DNA of 64,000 nucleotides from an uncultured Alloprevotella sp. (lineage in GTDB: Bacteria > Bacteroidota > Bacteroidia > Bacteroidales > Bacteroidaceae): assembly GCA_944322325.1 (NCBI GenBank), contig CALUOQ010000009.1:55080-119079 (forward strand), in the 5' to 3' direction. A program made the position numbers and the translations under genes. The notes under the pieces were generated by a model. That model did no database searches. It was not told where the DNA came from and saw nothing but the letters and a program-made list of their open reading frames with translations. Below, piece by piece: positions 51,960 to 59,871 of this stretch (position 1 is its first letter; each line of letters begins with the position of its first letter).

Positions 51960-52967
51960 CTATGCCCTCGCGGCCTCGGCCAGCGCTGAGCGGTCGACGG
52001 GGTTGGGCAGGCCGCGCTCCTCGCGCCGGCGGTGGCGCCAAAGCTGCCACGAATTGAACGTGTTCTGCCACAGCACGTAGCTGCCCGGTCCTATGGCGGC
52101 CAGAGGATTGAGGAAGGCGAAAGCCATCCAGATGGCGAAACCCGTATTCTTCTGACCAAGGGCCTGACCACCACTGATGCGATCACCCGAGTGACCACCG
52201 ATGGCCTTGCCCAGCACGAAATAAAGGACGCAGACTGCGAGCCCCGCACCGGCAGCGCCGACCTCGAGCAAGGGATGGCTGCCCTCGTCGGCAATGGTGC
52301 GGGCCGTCTGCGCGGTGACAATGGTCAGCGTCAGCCCCCATAGATAGAAAGAAATGTCGCGTAGCCGCAAACATTGCGCATGAAGCCACGGCCACCAACG
52401 GCGCACCGCCATGGCTACGAGAAAGGGAAGGATGAGCTGCGTGGCAACCTGACCGAACATGCGGCCCATAAGGGCGGCAAAGCGCAGGTCGGGATGGGGT
52501 TCGACAAGGGGGCAGAGCAATGCAATGAGCACGGCAGACCACAGGTTGGACGCAAGGATAAACGTGGTCGTGGCAGCCGACGAGCCGCCCAGCTTGCCCG
52601 TGATGACAGCCGACGCCGTGGCGGCCGGACACAGGACGCAAGCCAACGCCGCCTCGACGACGACCTTCGCGGCAGAACCGGCACCGAGCTGCGTGGCCAC
52701 ACCGGCAAGCAGCAGGCTGGCGACGGTCTGCACGGCGAGCAGTTCGAACTGCCACAACCGCGGGCGGAGCTGACGAAGGTCCACCTTGTTGAACGTAAAG
52801 AACAGCATCAGGAAAATAAGCACCGGCATCAGGCGCGTGCCCAGCACGGCGGCGCCAGGACGCCACGGGGCCAATGCGTCGACACCATATAACACAAAAT
52901 GGCACACAATGCCCGCCGCCATGGCACAAGGCAGGGTCCAGTTCTTCAAAAAGCGGATGAGAAACAT
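51960..52967 (-). CDS. BASS-family (bile acid:sodium symporter-like) transporter
   Basis: 335 residues with nine or ten predicted membrane helices. Family-like features are MPVLIFLMLFFTFNKVDL in the first half, the conserved crossover PAATASAVITGKLGGSSAATTT, and GQKNTGFAIWMAF near the C-terminus. BASS proteins carry organic anions with Na+; many bacterial members do not carry bile acids, so the substrate is open. Divergent from the TonB-dependent receptor with about 120 bp between them. Confidence 0.8.
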   Translation of the reverse strand: MFLIRFLKNWTLPCAMAAGIVCHFVLYGVDALAPWRPGAAVLGTRLMPVLIFLMLFFTFNKVDLRQLRPRLWQFELLAVQTVASLLLAGVATQLGAGSAAKVVVEAALACVLCPAATASAVITGKLGGSSAATTTFILASNLWSAVLIALLCPLVEPHPDLRFAALMGRMFGQVATQLILPFLVAMAVRRWWPWLHAQCLRLRDISFYLWGLTLTIVTAQTARTIADEGSHPLLEVGAAGAGLAVCVLYFVLGKAIGGHSGDRISGGQALGQKNTGFAIWMAFAFLNPLAAIGPGSYVLWQNTFNSWQLWRHRRREERGLPNPVDRSALAEAARA

Positions 52968-52990
52968 GGGTCAAAGCGTAAATTGTCGCG

Positions 52991-52998
52991 CAAAAGTA
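52991..52998 (-). promoter_or_regulatory. -7 box for the BASS transporter gene
   Basis: Minus-strand TACTTTTG, exact match, 23 bp before the start codon. Confidence 0.55.
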
Positions 52999-53091
52999 CG
53001 AAAAAACACGACGAACTGCTTACCTTTACGCTCGCTTTATCGGGCGCCAACAGCCCGGCGGCATTTTGTTTTATTACTTAACTCATTTATT

Positions 53092-55149
53092 ATGTTACCA
53101 TCCTTTCAGAAGAAAGAGGTGCTGACGTTCCGCTGCTTCTCGCGCAAAGGCTATGCACTGTTTGCCTGCCTGCACCGCGAAGTGCGCATCGGGGTGCTCT
53201 CGGCCGCGACGCTGCTCTCGGCCGCGCCGCGCCTGTGCGCCGGGGGAGCCCAGCTGCGGGCCACAGATGTGCGCCCCGACAGCGCGACAACCCTACAGCT
53301 CAAAGCCGCGAGCGTGAGCGGGACACGAGCGCCTCTGGCCGCCGAGCAGGCGGCGCGTATGGTGACGACGCTGACGCGGGAGGACATCGCCGCGGCGGCC
53401 GTCGCCTCGGTCAATGACCTGTTGAAACTCGCCGCGGGCGTCGACGTCCGGCAGCGCAGCGCTTTTGGCATTCAGACGGACGTCAGCGTGGACGGCGGAA
53501 CCTTTGACCAAATTGCTATCCTGCTCAACGGAGTCCCCTTCACTCATCCACAAACCGGCCACCTTGCGGTTGACCTGCCTGTCGACCTGAGCGACATCGA
53601 ACGCGTAGAGATACTGCGCGGCGCCGCAGCACGCGTATTCGGCACACAAGCCTTCAGCGGTGCCATCAACGTGGTCACTTCGCCGGCCGGCCGCCGCGTG
53701 CAGGCCAGCGTTGAAGGCGGCAGCTACGGCACGGCCGGCGTCAGCGCCCGGGGCGCCTACACGCACAGCACATGGAGCAACGCCCTGAGCGCGGGCTACC
53801 GTCGCTCGGACGGCGCCACGGAAAACTCGGACTTCCAGCAAACCCGGGCTTTCTACCAAGGCCGCTATGCCCACCCCGACCTGCGTGCGGACTGGCAGAT
53901 CGGCGTTTCGACGCAGGATTACGGCGCCAACACGTTCTACTCCGCCGCCTATCCCAACCAGTGGGAAGCCACGCGGCGCTACTCCGCCGCACTAAAAGCC
54001 GAAACGCGCGGTCGCGTCCGCCTGACACCGACCCTGTCGTGGCTGCGGTCGACGGACCATTTCCAGCTGGTGCGCGGCACGCCGGCGGGAGAGAACTTCC
54101 ACCGCTCGGACGTATTTACCGCGGGCCTTAGCGCCTGGACCGACTGGGCGCTCGGGCGTACCGCCATCGGCGCCGAGCTGCGCCAAGAAGGCATCCTCAG
54201 TACTACGCTGGGCCAGCCCCTCGACGAGGCACAACAAGTGCCCGTCCGCGGCGAGGACGTCCGGTATACGCGACGCGACAACCGCACCAACATAAGCTAT
54301 TACCTCGAACATAATGTCGCCTGGCGCGGGCTGACGGCCTCAGTCGGCGTTATGGCCAACCGCAACACCGCCCTCGACGAGCGCTTCCGATGGTATCCCG
54401 GCGTCGACCTGAGCTATCGCGCCGGCCGCAGCGTCACGCTCTTCGCCTCTTGGAACCGCGCCTTGCGTCTGCCCACTTTCACGGACCTTTACTACCAGAG
54501 TCCCACGCTGGCGGGCAACGTGGGACTGCGACCGGAGCGCACCGAAGCCCTGCGCGGCGGCGCCAAGTGGAGCGGGCTGTGGTGGACGGTGGAGGTCGCA
54601 GCCTTCCACAACCGCGGCACAGACATGATTGACTGGGTGATGTACGACGCGACGGATAAGTACCACTCGACCAACTTCTGCCTCACCGGTCGCGGCGTTT
54701 CGGCCAGCGCCATCATACAGCTCGACCGTTGGTTGGGCGACGGGCAGCCTCTCAGGCGCCTCTCGGTCGACTACGCTTACCTCCACCAAAGCCGCGACGA
54801 CAGCCGGCCCGTCTATAAGTCAAACTATGCCCTCGAGTATTTACGCCACAAGCTCGTCGCGCGACTCAGTCACCGCGTCGTGAGTCACCTTGAGGCCGAC
54901 TGGTCATTGCGCTGGCAAGACCGTATGGGCGGTTACCTGGCTTATGCAGACGGACAGGCCACGGGCGAAATCGTGCCCTACGGCCCCAATGCCGTACTCG
55001 ACGTCCGCCTGCGCTGGGAGGCGCCGCGTTACACCCTGCGCCTCGACCTGAACAATGTGACGGCCAGCCGCTACTACGACCTCGGCAATGTGCCGCAGCC
55101 GGGCTTCACCCTGATGGCCGGAGCCGCCTGGCACATGGACCTGCACTGA
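53092..55149 (+). CDS. TonB-dependent outer-membrane receptor
   Basis: 685 residues from ATG 53092. The N-terminus has an unusual 30-residue basic stretch (MLPSFQKKEVLTFRCFSRKG) before the hydrophobic core IGVLSAATLLSAAPRLCAG, a form found in one widespread Bacteroidales receptor group. The plug runs about 75-190 (VNDLLKLAAGVDVRQR, ILLNGVPFTHPQTGHLAVD, VEILRGAAARVFGTQAFSG), then a 22-strand-type barrel (YRAGRSVTLFASWNRALRLP, NVGLRPERTEAL) to the end. No carboxypeptidase-like extension and no SusD partner are present, so it is not a SusC glycan importer. Ligand unknown: cobalamin, haem or siderophore are possible, and no riboswitch was recognised upstream. Confidence 0.85.
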   Translation: MLPSFQKKEVLTFRCFSRKGYALFACLHREVRIGVLSAATLLSAAPRLCAGGAQLRATDVRPDSATTLQLKAASVSGTRAPLAAEQAARMVTTLTREDIAAAAVASVNDLLKLAAGVDVRQRSAFGIQTDVSVDGGTFDQIAILLNGVPFTHPQTGHLAVDLPVDLSDIERVEILRGAAARVFGTQAFSGAINVVTSPAGRRVQASVEGGSYGTAGVSARGAYTHSTWSNALSAGYRRSDGATENSDFQQTRAFYQGRYAHPDLRADWQIGVSTQDYGANTFYSAAYPNQWEATRRYSAALKAETRGRVRLTPTLSWLRSTDHFQLVRGTPAGENFHRSDVFTAGLSAWTDWALGRTAIGAELRQEGILSTTLGQPLDEAQQVPVRGEDVRYTRRDNRTNISYYLEHNVAWRGLTASVGVMANRNTALDERFRWYPGVDLSYRAGRSVTLFASWNRALRLPTFTDLYYQSPTLAGNVGLRPERTEALRGGAKWSGLWWTVEVAAFHNRGTDMIDWVMYDATDKYHSTNFCLTGRGVSASAIIQLDRWLGDGQPLRRLSVDYAYLHQSRDDSRPVYKSNYALEYLRHKLVARLSHRVVSHLEADWSLRWQDRMGGYLAYADGQATGEIVPYGPNAVLDVRLRWEAPRYTLRLDLNNVTASRYYDLGNVPQPGFTLMAGAAWHMDLH

Positions 55150-55174
55150 CCGCCATCCGGCCTGCACTACGCAC

Positions 55175-55224
55175 AAAAAAAGAACGTCTCTCCCACGACT
55201 GACGGTCGGCGCGGGAGAGACGTT
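55175..55224. terminator. Hairpin downstream of the TonB-dependent receptor gene
   Basis: AACGTCTCTCCC (55183-55194) / GGGAGAGACGTT (55213-55224), 12 bp perfect, preceded by seven A on the plus strand. It is placed to end the receptor transcript; the T tract is better on the minus strand. Confidence 0.6.
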
Positions 55225-55413
55225 TGACTGTATAATCAGACGGAACCTCACAAGGACTCCATTGCACAAATTACACATCCGGAAATTTCTGTAAGGGCAG
55301 CAAAAGCAGCGTCGGCAACTTGCCGCCCTGCGGAAAAGGCGAGTTGAGCCGCAGCGCGCAGGAAATAGGCGTTAGACGGAGTCAAGGGAAAAATACAGGC
55401 GCAGCGCCTGCAT

Positions 55414-55463
55414 CAAAAAAAGCGAGGATGCGTCCCGCTGTCAGTACGGGACGCATCCTCGCT
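55414..55463 (-). terminator. Terminator of secDF
   Basis: Perfect 17-bp stem AGCGAGGATGCGTCCCG (55421-55437) / CGGGACGCATCCTCGCT (55447-55463) with a 9-nt loop. On the minus strand it is followed by seven T. It is the longest uninterrupted stem in the window. Confidence 0.9.
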
Positions 55464-55495
55464 TGGAAAAGTGTGACGCCAATGCGGCGACGGAT

Positions 55496-58400
55496 TTATG
55501 CCATGGCTACTTCCTTGCTTTCTTTGCGCTCGCGCTTGCTGAGCGTCAGGAAGGCTATCGGCGCGGCCAGGAAGATGGACGAAAGCGTGCCGAAGATAAC
55601 ACCCAGAATCATGGCGAACGAGAACGACCGCACGCTGTCGCCGCCGAGGAACAGGATGCAGAGCAGTACGAGCAGGGTGGTGCCCGACGTCATGATGGTA
55701 CGCGAGAGGGTGTGGTTCAGCGCGTCGTTGAACAGCACGCGGCGGTCGCGGTTCGGATAAAGGCCGAGATACTCACGGATACGGTCGAAGACGACCACCT
55801 TGTCGTTGATGGAGTAACCGATAGCCGTCAGGACGGCACCGATAAAGGTCTGGTCGACCTCAAGGGAGAAGGGCATCCATCCCCAGCAGAGGGAGTACAT
55901 ACCGAGAATAATGAGCGTGTCGACGGTCAGCGAGACGACGCTACCCACCGAGAAGGCGATGTTGCGGAAACGCAGCAGGATGTAGAGGAAAATGGCGACC
56001 AGCGAGAGCACCACGCTGACGACGGCGCCGCGCGTCATGTCCTCGGCCACCGAGGGACCGACCTTCTGCGACGAGATGATGGAGCCGCCTGCGTGGTTGT
56101 CGCGGTCGATGAACGTGGCGTAGTCGGCCTTGATGAGGCCGTGCTCCTTGAGTCCGTCGTAGATGAAGCGCTCTACCTGCTCGTCGATGCCGTCGGCGTT
56201 GTCGTCGATGCGATAGTTCGTGGTCAGACGCACGGTGCGTCCGTCCGTACCGAGGGCCAGGGCGGTCACGTTGGCATTCGGATCGGCAGCTTTCACCTTT
56301 TCGGCCAATGCGTTGCCGACTTCCTCGGGCGTTACCTTCTGTTCAAACTGCACGACGAAGTTGCGGCCGCCCGTAAAGTCGATACCTTTCGACAAGCCGC
56401 GGATGCCCAGCGACAGCAGGCAAATGGCCACGAATACGCCGAACACGGTGAACGACTTCCGGTAGAACGACATGAACTTGTACTGCGCGTTTTCGAATAC
56501 GCCGCGCGAGAGCTTCGTGTAGAAAGTCAGGTTCAACCACTTGTCCTTCTTCATGAAGTGCTCATAAACGATACGCGTCATCCACACTGCCGTGAAGAAC
56601 GAGGCGCAAATACCGATGATGAGCGTCGTAGCGAAGCCGCGGATGGGTCCGGTTCCGAAGTTATAGAGGATAACGGCCGTGATGATGGACGTCAGGTTGG
56701 AGTCGAAGATGGCAGAGAATGCGTTTCCGTAACCGTCGGCCAATGCTTGCTTGATATTCTTGCCGGCCCGCAGCTCTTCCTTGGTACGCTCGTAGATAAG
56801 CACGTTGGCGTCGACCGCCATACCGAGCGAGAGCACCATACCGGCGATACCCGACATGGTCAGCGCGGCCTGGAACGAGGTCAGTATGCCGAACGTGAAG
56901 AAGAAGTTCAGGATAAGCGCACCGTTGGCCACCATACCCGGAATGAAGCCGTAGTAGGCGCACATGAAGATCATGAGAAGCACGAAGGCCACCACGCACG
57001 CCGTGAAACCGGCCTGGATGGACGCGGCGCCGAGCGACGGACCCACCATTTCCTCCTGGACAATCTTGGCGGGTGCCGGCATCTTACCGCTGCGGAGCAC
57101 GTTGGCCAAGTCCTTGGTATCCTCGGGCGTAAAGTTACCCGTGATGGAGGAGATGCCGCCGGTGATTTCGTTTTGCACGGTCGGCGCACTGTATACGTAA
57201 CCGTCGAGCACGATGGCCACGCAACGCTTGATGTTGTTGCGCGTCAGTACGGCCCAGTCGCGGGCTCCCTCAGTGTTCATTGTCATTGATACGCAGGGGC
57301 GGTGCATCTGGTCGTACTCGTCCGAAGCACCTTCGACCATGTCGCCAGCCATGGCGGCCTTGCCGTCGGTGGCTTTGAGGGCGTAGAGTTCGTAGTAGTC
57401 GCCCTTGATGATATCGCTGGCTTTCACACCCCAGCGTACGCGGAGGTCGGAGGGCAGGAGAGCCTTAGCCTCCTCGGACTGAAGAAGGCGGTTGACTTCG
57501 GCCGTGTCGCGGGCCTGCGCCATACCGATAATACAGTTCTGCGGCGAAACGACGTCCTGACGAAGCAGGGCGAAGAGCGGGTGCTGGGCTTTGAACGCCT
57601 CCAGCTGGGCCTTATCGTTGGCGGTGGGTTCGTCGGCCTTGTCTTTCTTAAAGGCTTCGAGCGCAGCGCCCTGGGTGGCAGCGGTGGTGTCTGCTGCGGC
57701 CTTGACGGTGTCAGCCGGGGCCTTCACACTGTCCGTATTGGCGCTTCCACCCTTGGCCAACTGAGCCAGACGGTTGTCGAGCGAGGCAAGCGCCGCGCCG
57801 ACTTCGCCGGCGTTATACGTTTCCCAAAACTCGAGGTTAGCGCTTCCCTGAAGCAGCTTACGCACGCGCTCCGGTTCCTTGATTCCGGGCATCTCGACCA
57901 TGATTTGGCCCAGCTGGCCCTTGCCTTCGAGCGTCTGAATGTTGGGTTGAGCCACACCGAAGCGGTCGATACGCGTGCGAAGCACCTCGTACGAGTTGCC
58001 CACGGCGGCCTTGACTTCCTCGGTCAGGGCTTTCTGTACTTCCTCGTCGGTGCTGGCCGGAGTGATGTTACTGCTCTTCAGCTTCATGGCAAAGAGCCCG
58101 CCCAAATGGTTGCGGCCACTGATCTGCTGATAGTGCTTGACGAAGAGGTCGACGACGTCGCCCGTACTCTGCGTGGCTTCCTTCTGCGCTTCAGCCAGGG
58201 CTTTCTGGAAGTTGGGGTCGGCGGCATTGTCGCCAGCCAGCGAACGGATGACGTCGGGAACCGACACTTCGAGAATCACGTTCATACCGCCTTGCAAGTC
58301 GAGGCCGAGGCTGATTTGCAACTCTTGGCAGTCCTTCAGCGTGTACACTCCGAGCCATACGCGCTCGTTTTTCAGTGAATCGAGGTAGGCCGGGCCTGCT

Positions 58401-58519
58401 TCGCCCATCGCTGCCGCCTTATTCTCGTAGTGATGCGTCACTGCGGAAAACGACAGGTAGAAAAGGCAGACAAGCGTCAGCGCGACCGCGATTACCTTTA
58501 CAAATCCTTTGTTTTGCAT
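55496..58519 (-). CDS. secDF: SecD-SecF fusion protein translocase subunit
   Basis: 1007 residues. The SecD half has a first helix (about 8-28), the D1 motif LGLDLQGGMNVILE, a periplasmic P1 region (about 90-450, with an Ala-rich insert near 270-330), and five helices after FTPEDTKDLANVL. The SecF half begins about 680 with its own helix and the motif GIDFTGGRNFVVQFEQ, then five more helices (VLTAIGYSINDKVVVFDRI). It uses proton motive force to pull proteins across the inner membrane with SecYEG. Fusion of D and F is usual in Bacteroidetes. Monocistronic. Confidence 0.96.
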   Translation of the reverse strand: MQNKGFVKVIAVALTLVCLFYLSFSAVTHHYENKAAAMGEAGPAYLDSLKNERVWLGVYTLKDCQELQISLGLDLQGGMNVILEVSVPDVIRSLAGDNAADPNFQKALAEAQKEATQSTGDVVDLFVKHYQQISGRNHLGGLFAMKLKSSNITPASTDEEVQKALTEEVKAAVGNSYEVLRTRIDRFGVAQPNIQTLEGKGQLGQIMVEMPGIKEPERVRKLLQGSANLEFWETYNAGEVGAALASLDNRLAQLAKGGSANTDSVKAPADTVKAAADTTAATQGAALEAFKKDKADEPTANDKAQLEAFKAQHPLFALLRQDVVSPQNCIIGMAQARDTAEVNRLLQSEEAKALLPSDLRVRWGVKASDIIKGDYYELYALKATDGKAAMAGDMVEGASDEYDQMHRPCVSMTMNTEGARDWAVLTRNNIKRCVAIVLDGYVYSAPTVQNEITGGISSITGNFTPEDTKDLANVLRSGKMPAPAKIVQEEMVGPSLGAASIQAGFTACVVAFVLLMIFMCAYYGFIPGMVANGALILNFFFTFGILTSFQAALTMSGIAGMVLSLGMAVDANVLIYERTKEELRAGKNIKQALADGYGNAFSAIFDSNLTSIITAVILYNFGTGPIRGFATTLIIGICASFFTAVWMTRIVYEHFMKKDKWLNLTFYTKLSRGVFENAQYKFMSFYRKSFTVFGVFVAICLLSLGIRGLSKGIDFTGGRNFVVQFEQKVTPEEVGNALAEKVKAADPNANVTALALGTDGRTVRLTTNYRIDDNADGIDEQVERFIYDGLKEHGLIKADYATFIDRDNHAGGSIISSQKVGPSVAEDMTRGAVVSVVLSLVAIFLYILLRFRNIAFSVGSVVSLTVDTLIILGMYSLCWGWMPFSLEVDQTFIGAVLTAIGYSINDKVVVFDRIREYLGLYPNRDRRVLFNDALNHTLSRTIMTSGTTLLVLLCILFLGGDSVRSFSFAMILGVIFGTLSSIFLAAPIAFLTLSKRERKESKEVAMA

Positions 58520-58570
58520 TTCTTAAATTGATGTTTATATTTAGTTTCGATTTTTGCCGCGAAAGACGTG

Positions 58571-58578
58571 CAAATATA
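58571..58578 (-). promoter_or_regulatory. -7 box for secDF
   Basis: Minus-strand TATATTTG, exact match, 51 bp before the secDF start codon. Confidence 0.6.
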
Positions 58579-58740
58579 GGTATTTTTTCGGTATTGCACT
58601 GCCGCAGAGGCTTATTTTCAGGTATTGGCGCCGCCGGGCAGGGCTTCGGGGCGGTGTGTCAGCGCTTTCGGACAGCCCGACCGCGCTTTCGCACGCCACG
58701 GGGGCATTGCCTGGGCGGACAAGTACGGCGACCGGAAAAA

Positions 58741-58815
58741 ACAAGTGCTACGACAGAATTTCCTATCGTAGTCTTAGGAATTTCTATCGCAGCGACAGGA
58801 AACACGCATCGCTAC
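58741..58815. repeat. 21-bp-periodic intergenic element, copy 5 (degenerate right end)
   Basis: ACAAGT at 58741-58746, then units starting at 58747 and 58768, each ending CTATC, and a third diverged 22-bp unit from 58789 ending CATC. The right ACTTGT and the GATTTT hairpin are not preserved. It is the only copy between divergent genes. Confidence 0.7.
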
Positions 58816-58902
58816 GCGGGACGGACTGGGCGCAAAGGCGCTTTCGTGAAACCGCGTGACGGCGACGTCGGAAAAAGCCGGGGGCGCTACGCGGAAAAGT
58901 CG

Positions 58903-58910
58903 TACCTTTG
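58903..58910 (+). promoter_or_regulatory. -7 box for lysO, predicting an almost leaderless message
   Basis: TACCTTTG, exact match, ends 8 bp before the ATG at 58919. Confidence 0.55.
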
Positions 58911-58918
58911 CGGCCGCT

Positions 58919-59203
58919 ATGTGGATGTTGATTTTGACTTCGATGGCCCTGGGGTTCGGGCTGGGATGGACGCTTCGCCGGCACAGGCTGTCGCTCGACG
59001 GACTGACAGGTCCGCTGGTATGGCTGCTGCTTTTCCTGCTGGGCGCTGAGGTGGGAGCGAACGACGACCTCGTGGCGGCCCTGCCGCGACTGGGTGGTTG
59101 GGCCGCTCTGCTGGCCCTGGCGACAGCGACGGGCAGCGCTGTGATGGCTTGGTGGCTGACCCGCTGGGCAGGGATGAGAAAAGGGGGCGACCATGCGCGG
59201 TAG
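58919..59203 (+). CDS. lysO: LysO-family transporter, N-terminal subunit
   Basis: 94 residues from ATG 58919 (MWMLILTSMALGFGLGW); the longer reading from 58856 crosses the promoter. Three hydrophobic helices are visible, with PLVWLLLFLLGAEVGAN in the second. It corresponds to the first part of LysO (YbjE/DUF340), the lysine exporter of E. coli, which is a single chain there. Its last 11 bases overlap the next gene, so the two parts are translated together and presumably assemble. Confidence 0.75.
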   Translation: MWMLILTSMALGFGLGWTLRRHRLSLDGLTGPLVWLLLFLLGAEVGANDDLVAALPRLGGWAALLALATATGSAVMAWWLTRWAGMRKGGDHAR

Positions 59204-59792
59204 CCTGATCGCCGTAGCGTTCTTTGCCGTGGGCGTGGTGTGCGGCCGGCTGGACGTACTGCCCGGGGCAATTGCGGCGGGCGGTGTGAGCACGGCAGCC
59301 CTTTGTGCGCTGATGTTTGCCGTGGCCTTCGGTGTGGGGCGCGAACCGACGTCGCTCGTACGGGCGGTGCAGGCTCATCCGCGGCTGGCCCTGCTGCCCG
59401 TTGCCACCATTGTGGGCACCCTTGCGGGCAGCCTGCTGCTGGCGCTTGCAGATCCGACGCAGACGGCAGGGGAATGGTGCGCCGTCGGGGCAGGAATGGG
59501 CTACTACTCCCTGTCGAGCGTACTCATCAGCGAATACCGCGGTCCGGAGCTGGGCACACTGGCCCTGCTGGCGAACATTGCGCGCGAGCTGCTGGCCCTA
59601 CTGGTGGCTCCGCTGTGGTACCGACTGTTCGGCCGGCTGGCGCCGATAGCGGTGGCAGGAGCCACGTCGATGGACACGGCACTGCCCGTCTGCGTGCGCT
59701 ACGCCGGTCGCGACTACGCCTCGCTGGCCATTTATCATGGCTTCGTGACGGACGCCTCGGTCTTCTTCCTTGTGACGCTCTTCGTCGGCTGA
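59193..59792 (+). CDS. lysO: LysO-family transporter, C-terminal subunit
   Basis: 199 residues, six to seven helices. It carries the family's conserved core GAGMGYYSLSSVLISEYRG, NIARELLALLVAPL and AGATSMDTALPVCVRYAG, matching the second part of LysO. LysO exports lysine and toxic lysine analogues. The two-gene form recurs in Bacteroidales and is not a frameshift: each part has its own start, and the overlap is in different frames. Confidence 0.82.
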   Translation: MRGSLIAVAFFAVGVVCGRLDVLPGAIAAGGVSTAALCALMFAVAFGVGREPTSLVRAVQAHPRLALLPVATIVGTLAGSLLLALADPTQTAGEWCAVGAGMGYYSLSSVLISEYRGPELGTLALLANIARELLALLVAPLWYRLFGRLAPIAVAGATSMDTALPVCVRYAGRDYASLAIYHGFVTDASVFFLVTLFVG

Positions 59793-59807
59793 CTTTCCTA
59801 AAATGCC

Positions 59808-59850
59808 CAAAAACAAACGCGCCGGAGGAATATGGCATTCCTTCGGCGCG
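59808..59850 (-). terminator. Terminator of the hisS-metG unit
   Basis: CGCGCCGGAGGAAT (59818-59831) pairs with ATTCCTTCGGCGCG (59837-59850) with one G-T pair. On the minus strand it is followed by TTTGTTTTT. It also sits after lysO on the plus strand. Confidence 0.8.
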
Positions 59851-59871
59851 CATACATTTATCGGGAAAATA

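Larger units (their letters stand above)
55150..55495. other. Intergenic region between the receptor gene and secDF
   Basis: No gene is supported. It holds a hairpin at 55183-55224 and the secDF terminator at 55421-55463. A short perfect palindrome CAGGCGC-a-GCGCCTG lies near 55397-55411. Confidence 0.6.
58520..58918. other. Divergent intergenic region between secDF and lysO
   Basis: No gene is supported in these 399 bp. They hold the secDF -7 box at 58571, repeat copy 5 at 58741 and the lysO -7 box at 58903. The stretch 58620-58735 is GC-rich with nothing recognised. Confidence 0.6.

Noticed and set aside
53000-53091. Cobalamin riboswitch before the TonB-dependent receptor
   Set aside because: Only about 90 bp are available, with one small hairpin (CGGGC...GCCCG) and none of the conserved B12-box sequence. 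Too short for that element.
53092-55149. SusC-type glycan importer
   Set aside because: No carboxypeptidase-like N-terminal extension, no SusD gene and no glycoside hydrolases nearby; length is that of a simple TonB-dependent receptor.
58919-59792. Frameshifted single lysO gene
   Set aside because: Each part has its own start codon and the 11-bp overlap is in different frames. A two-gene LysO is known in this group, so no error is needed.
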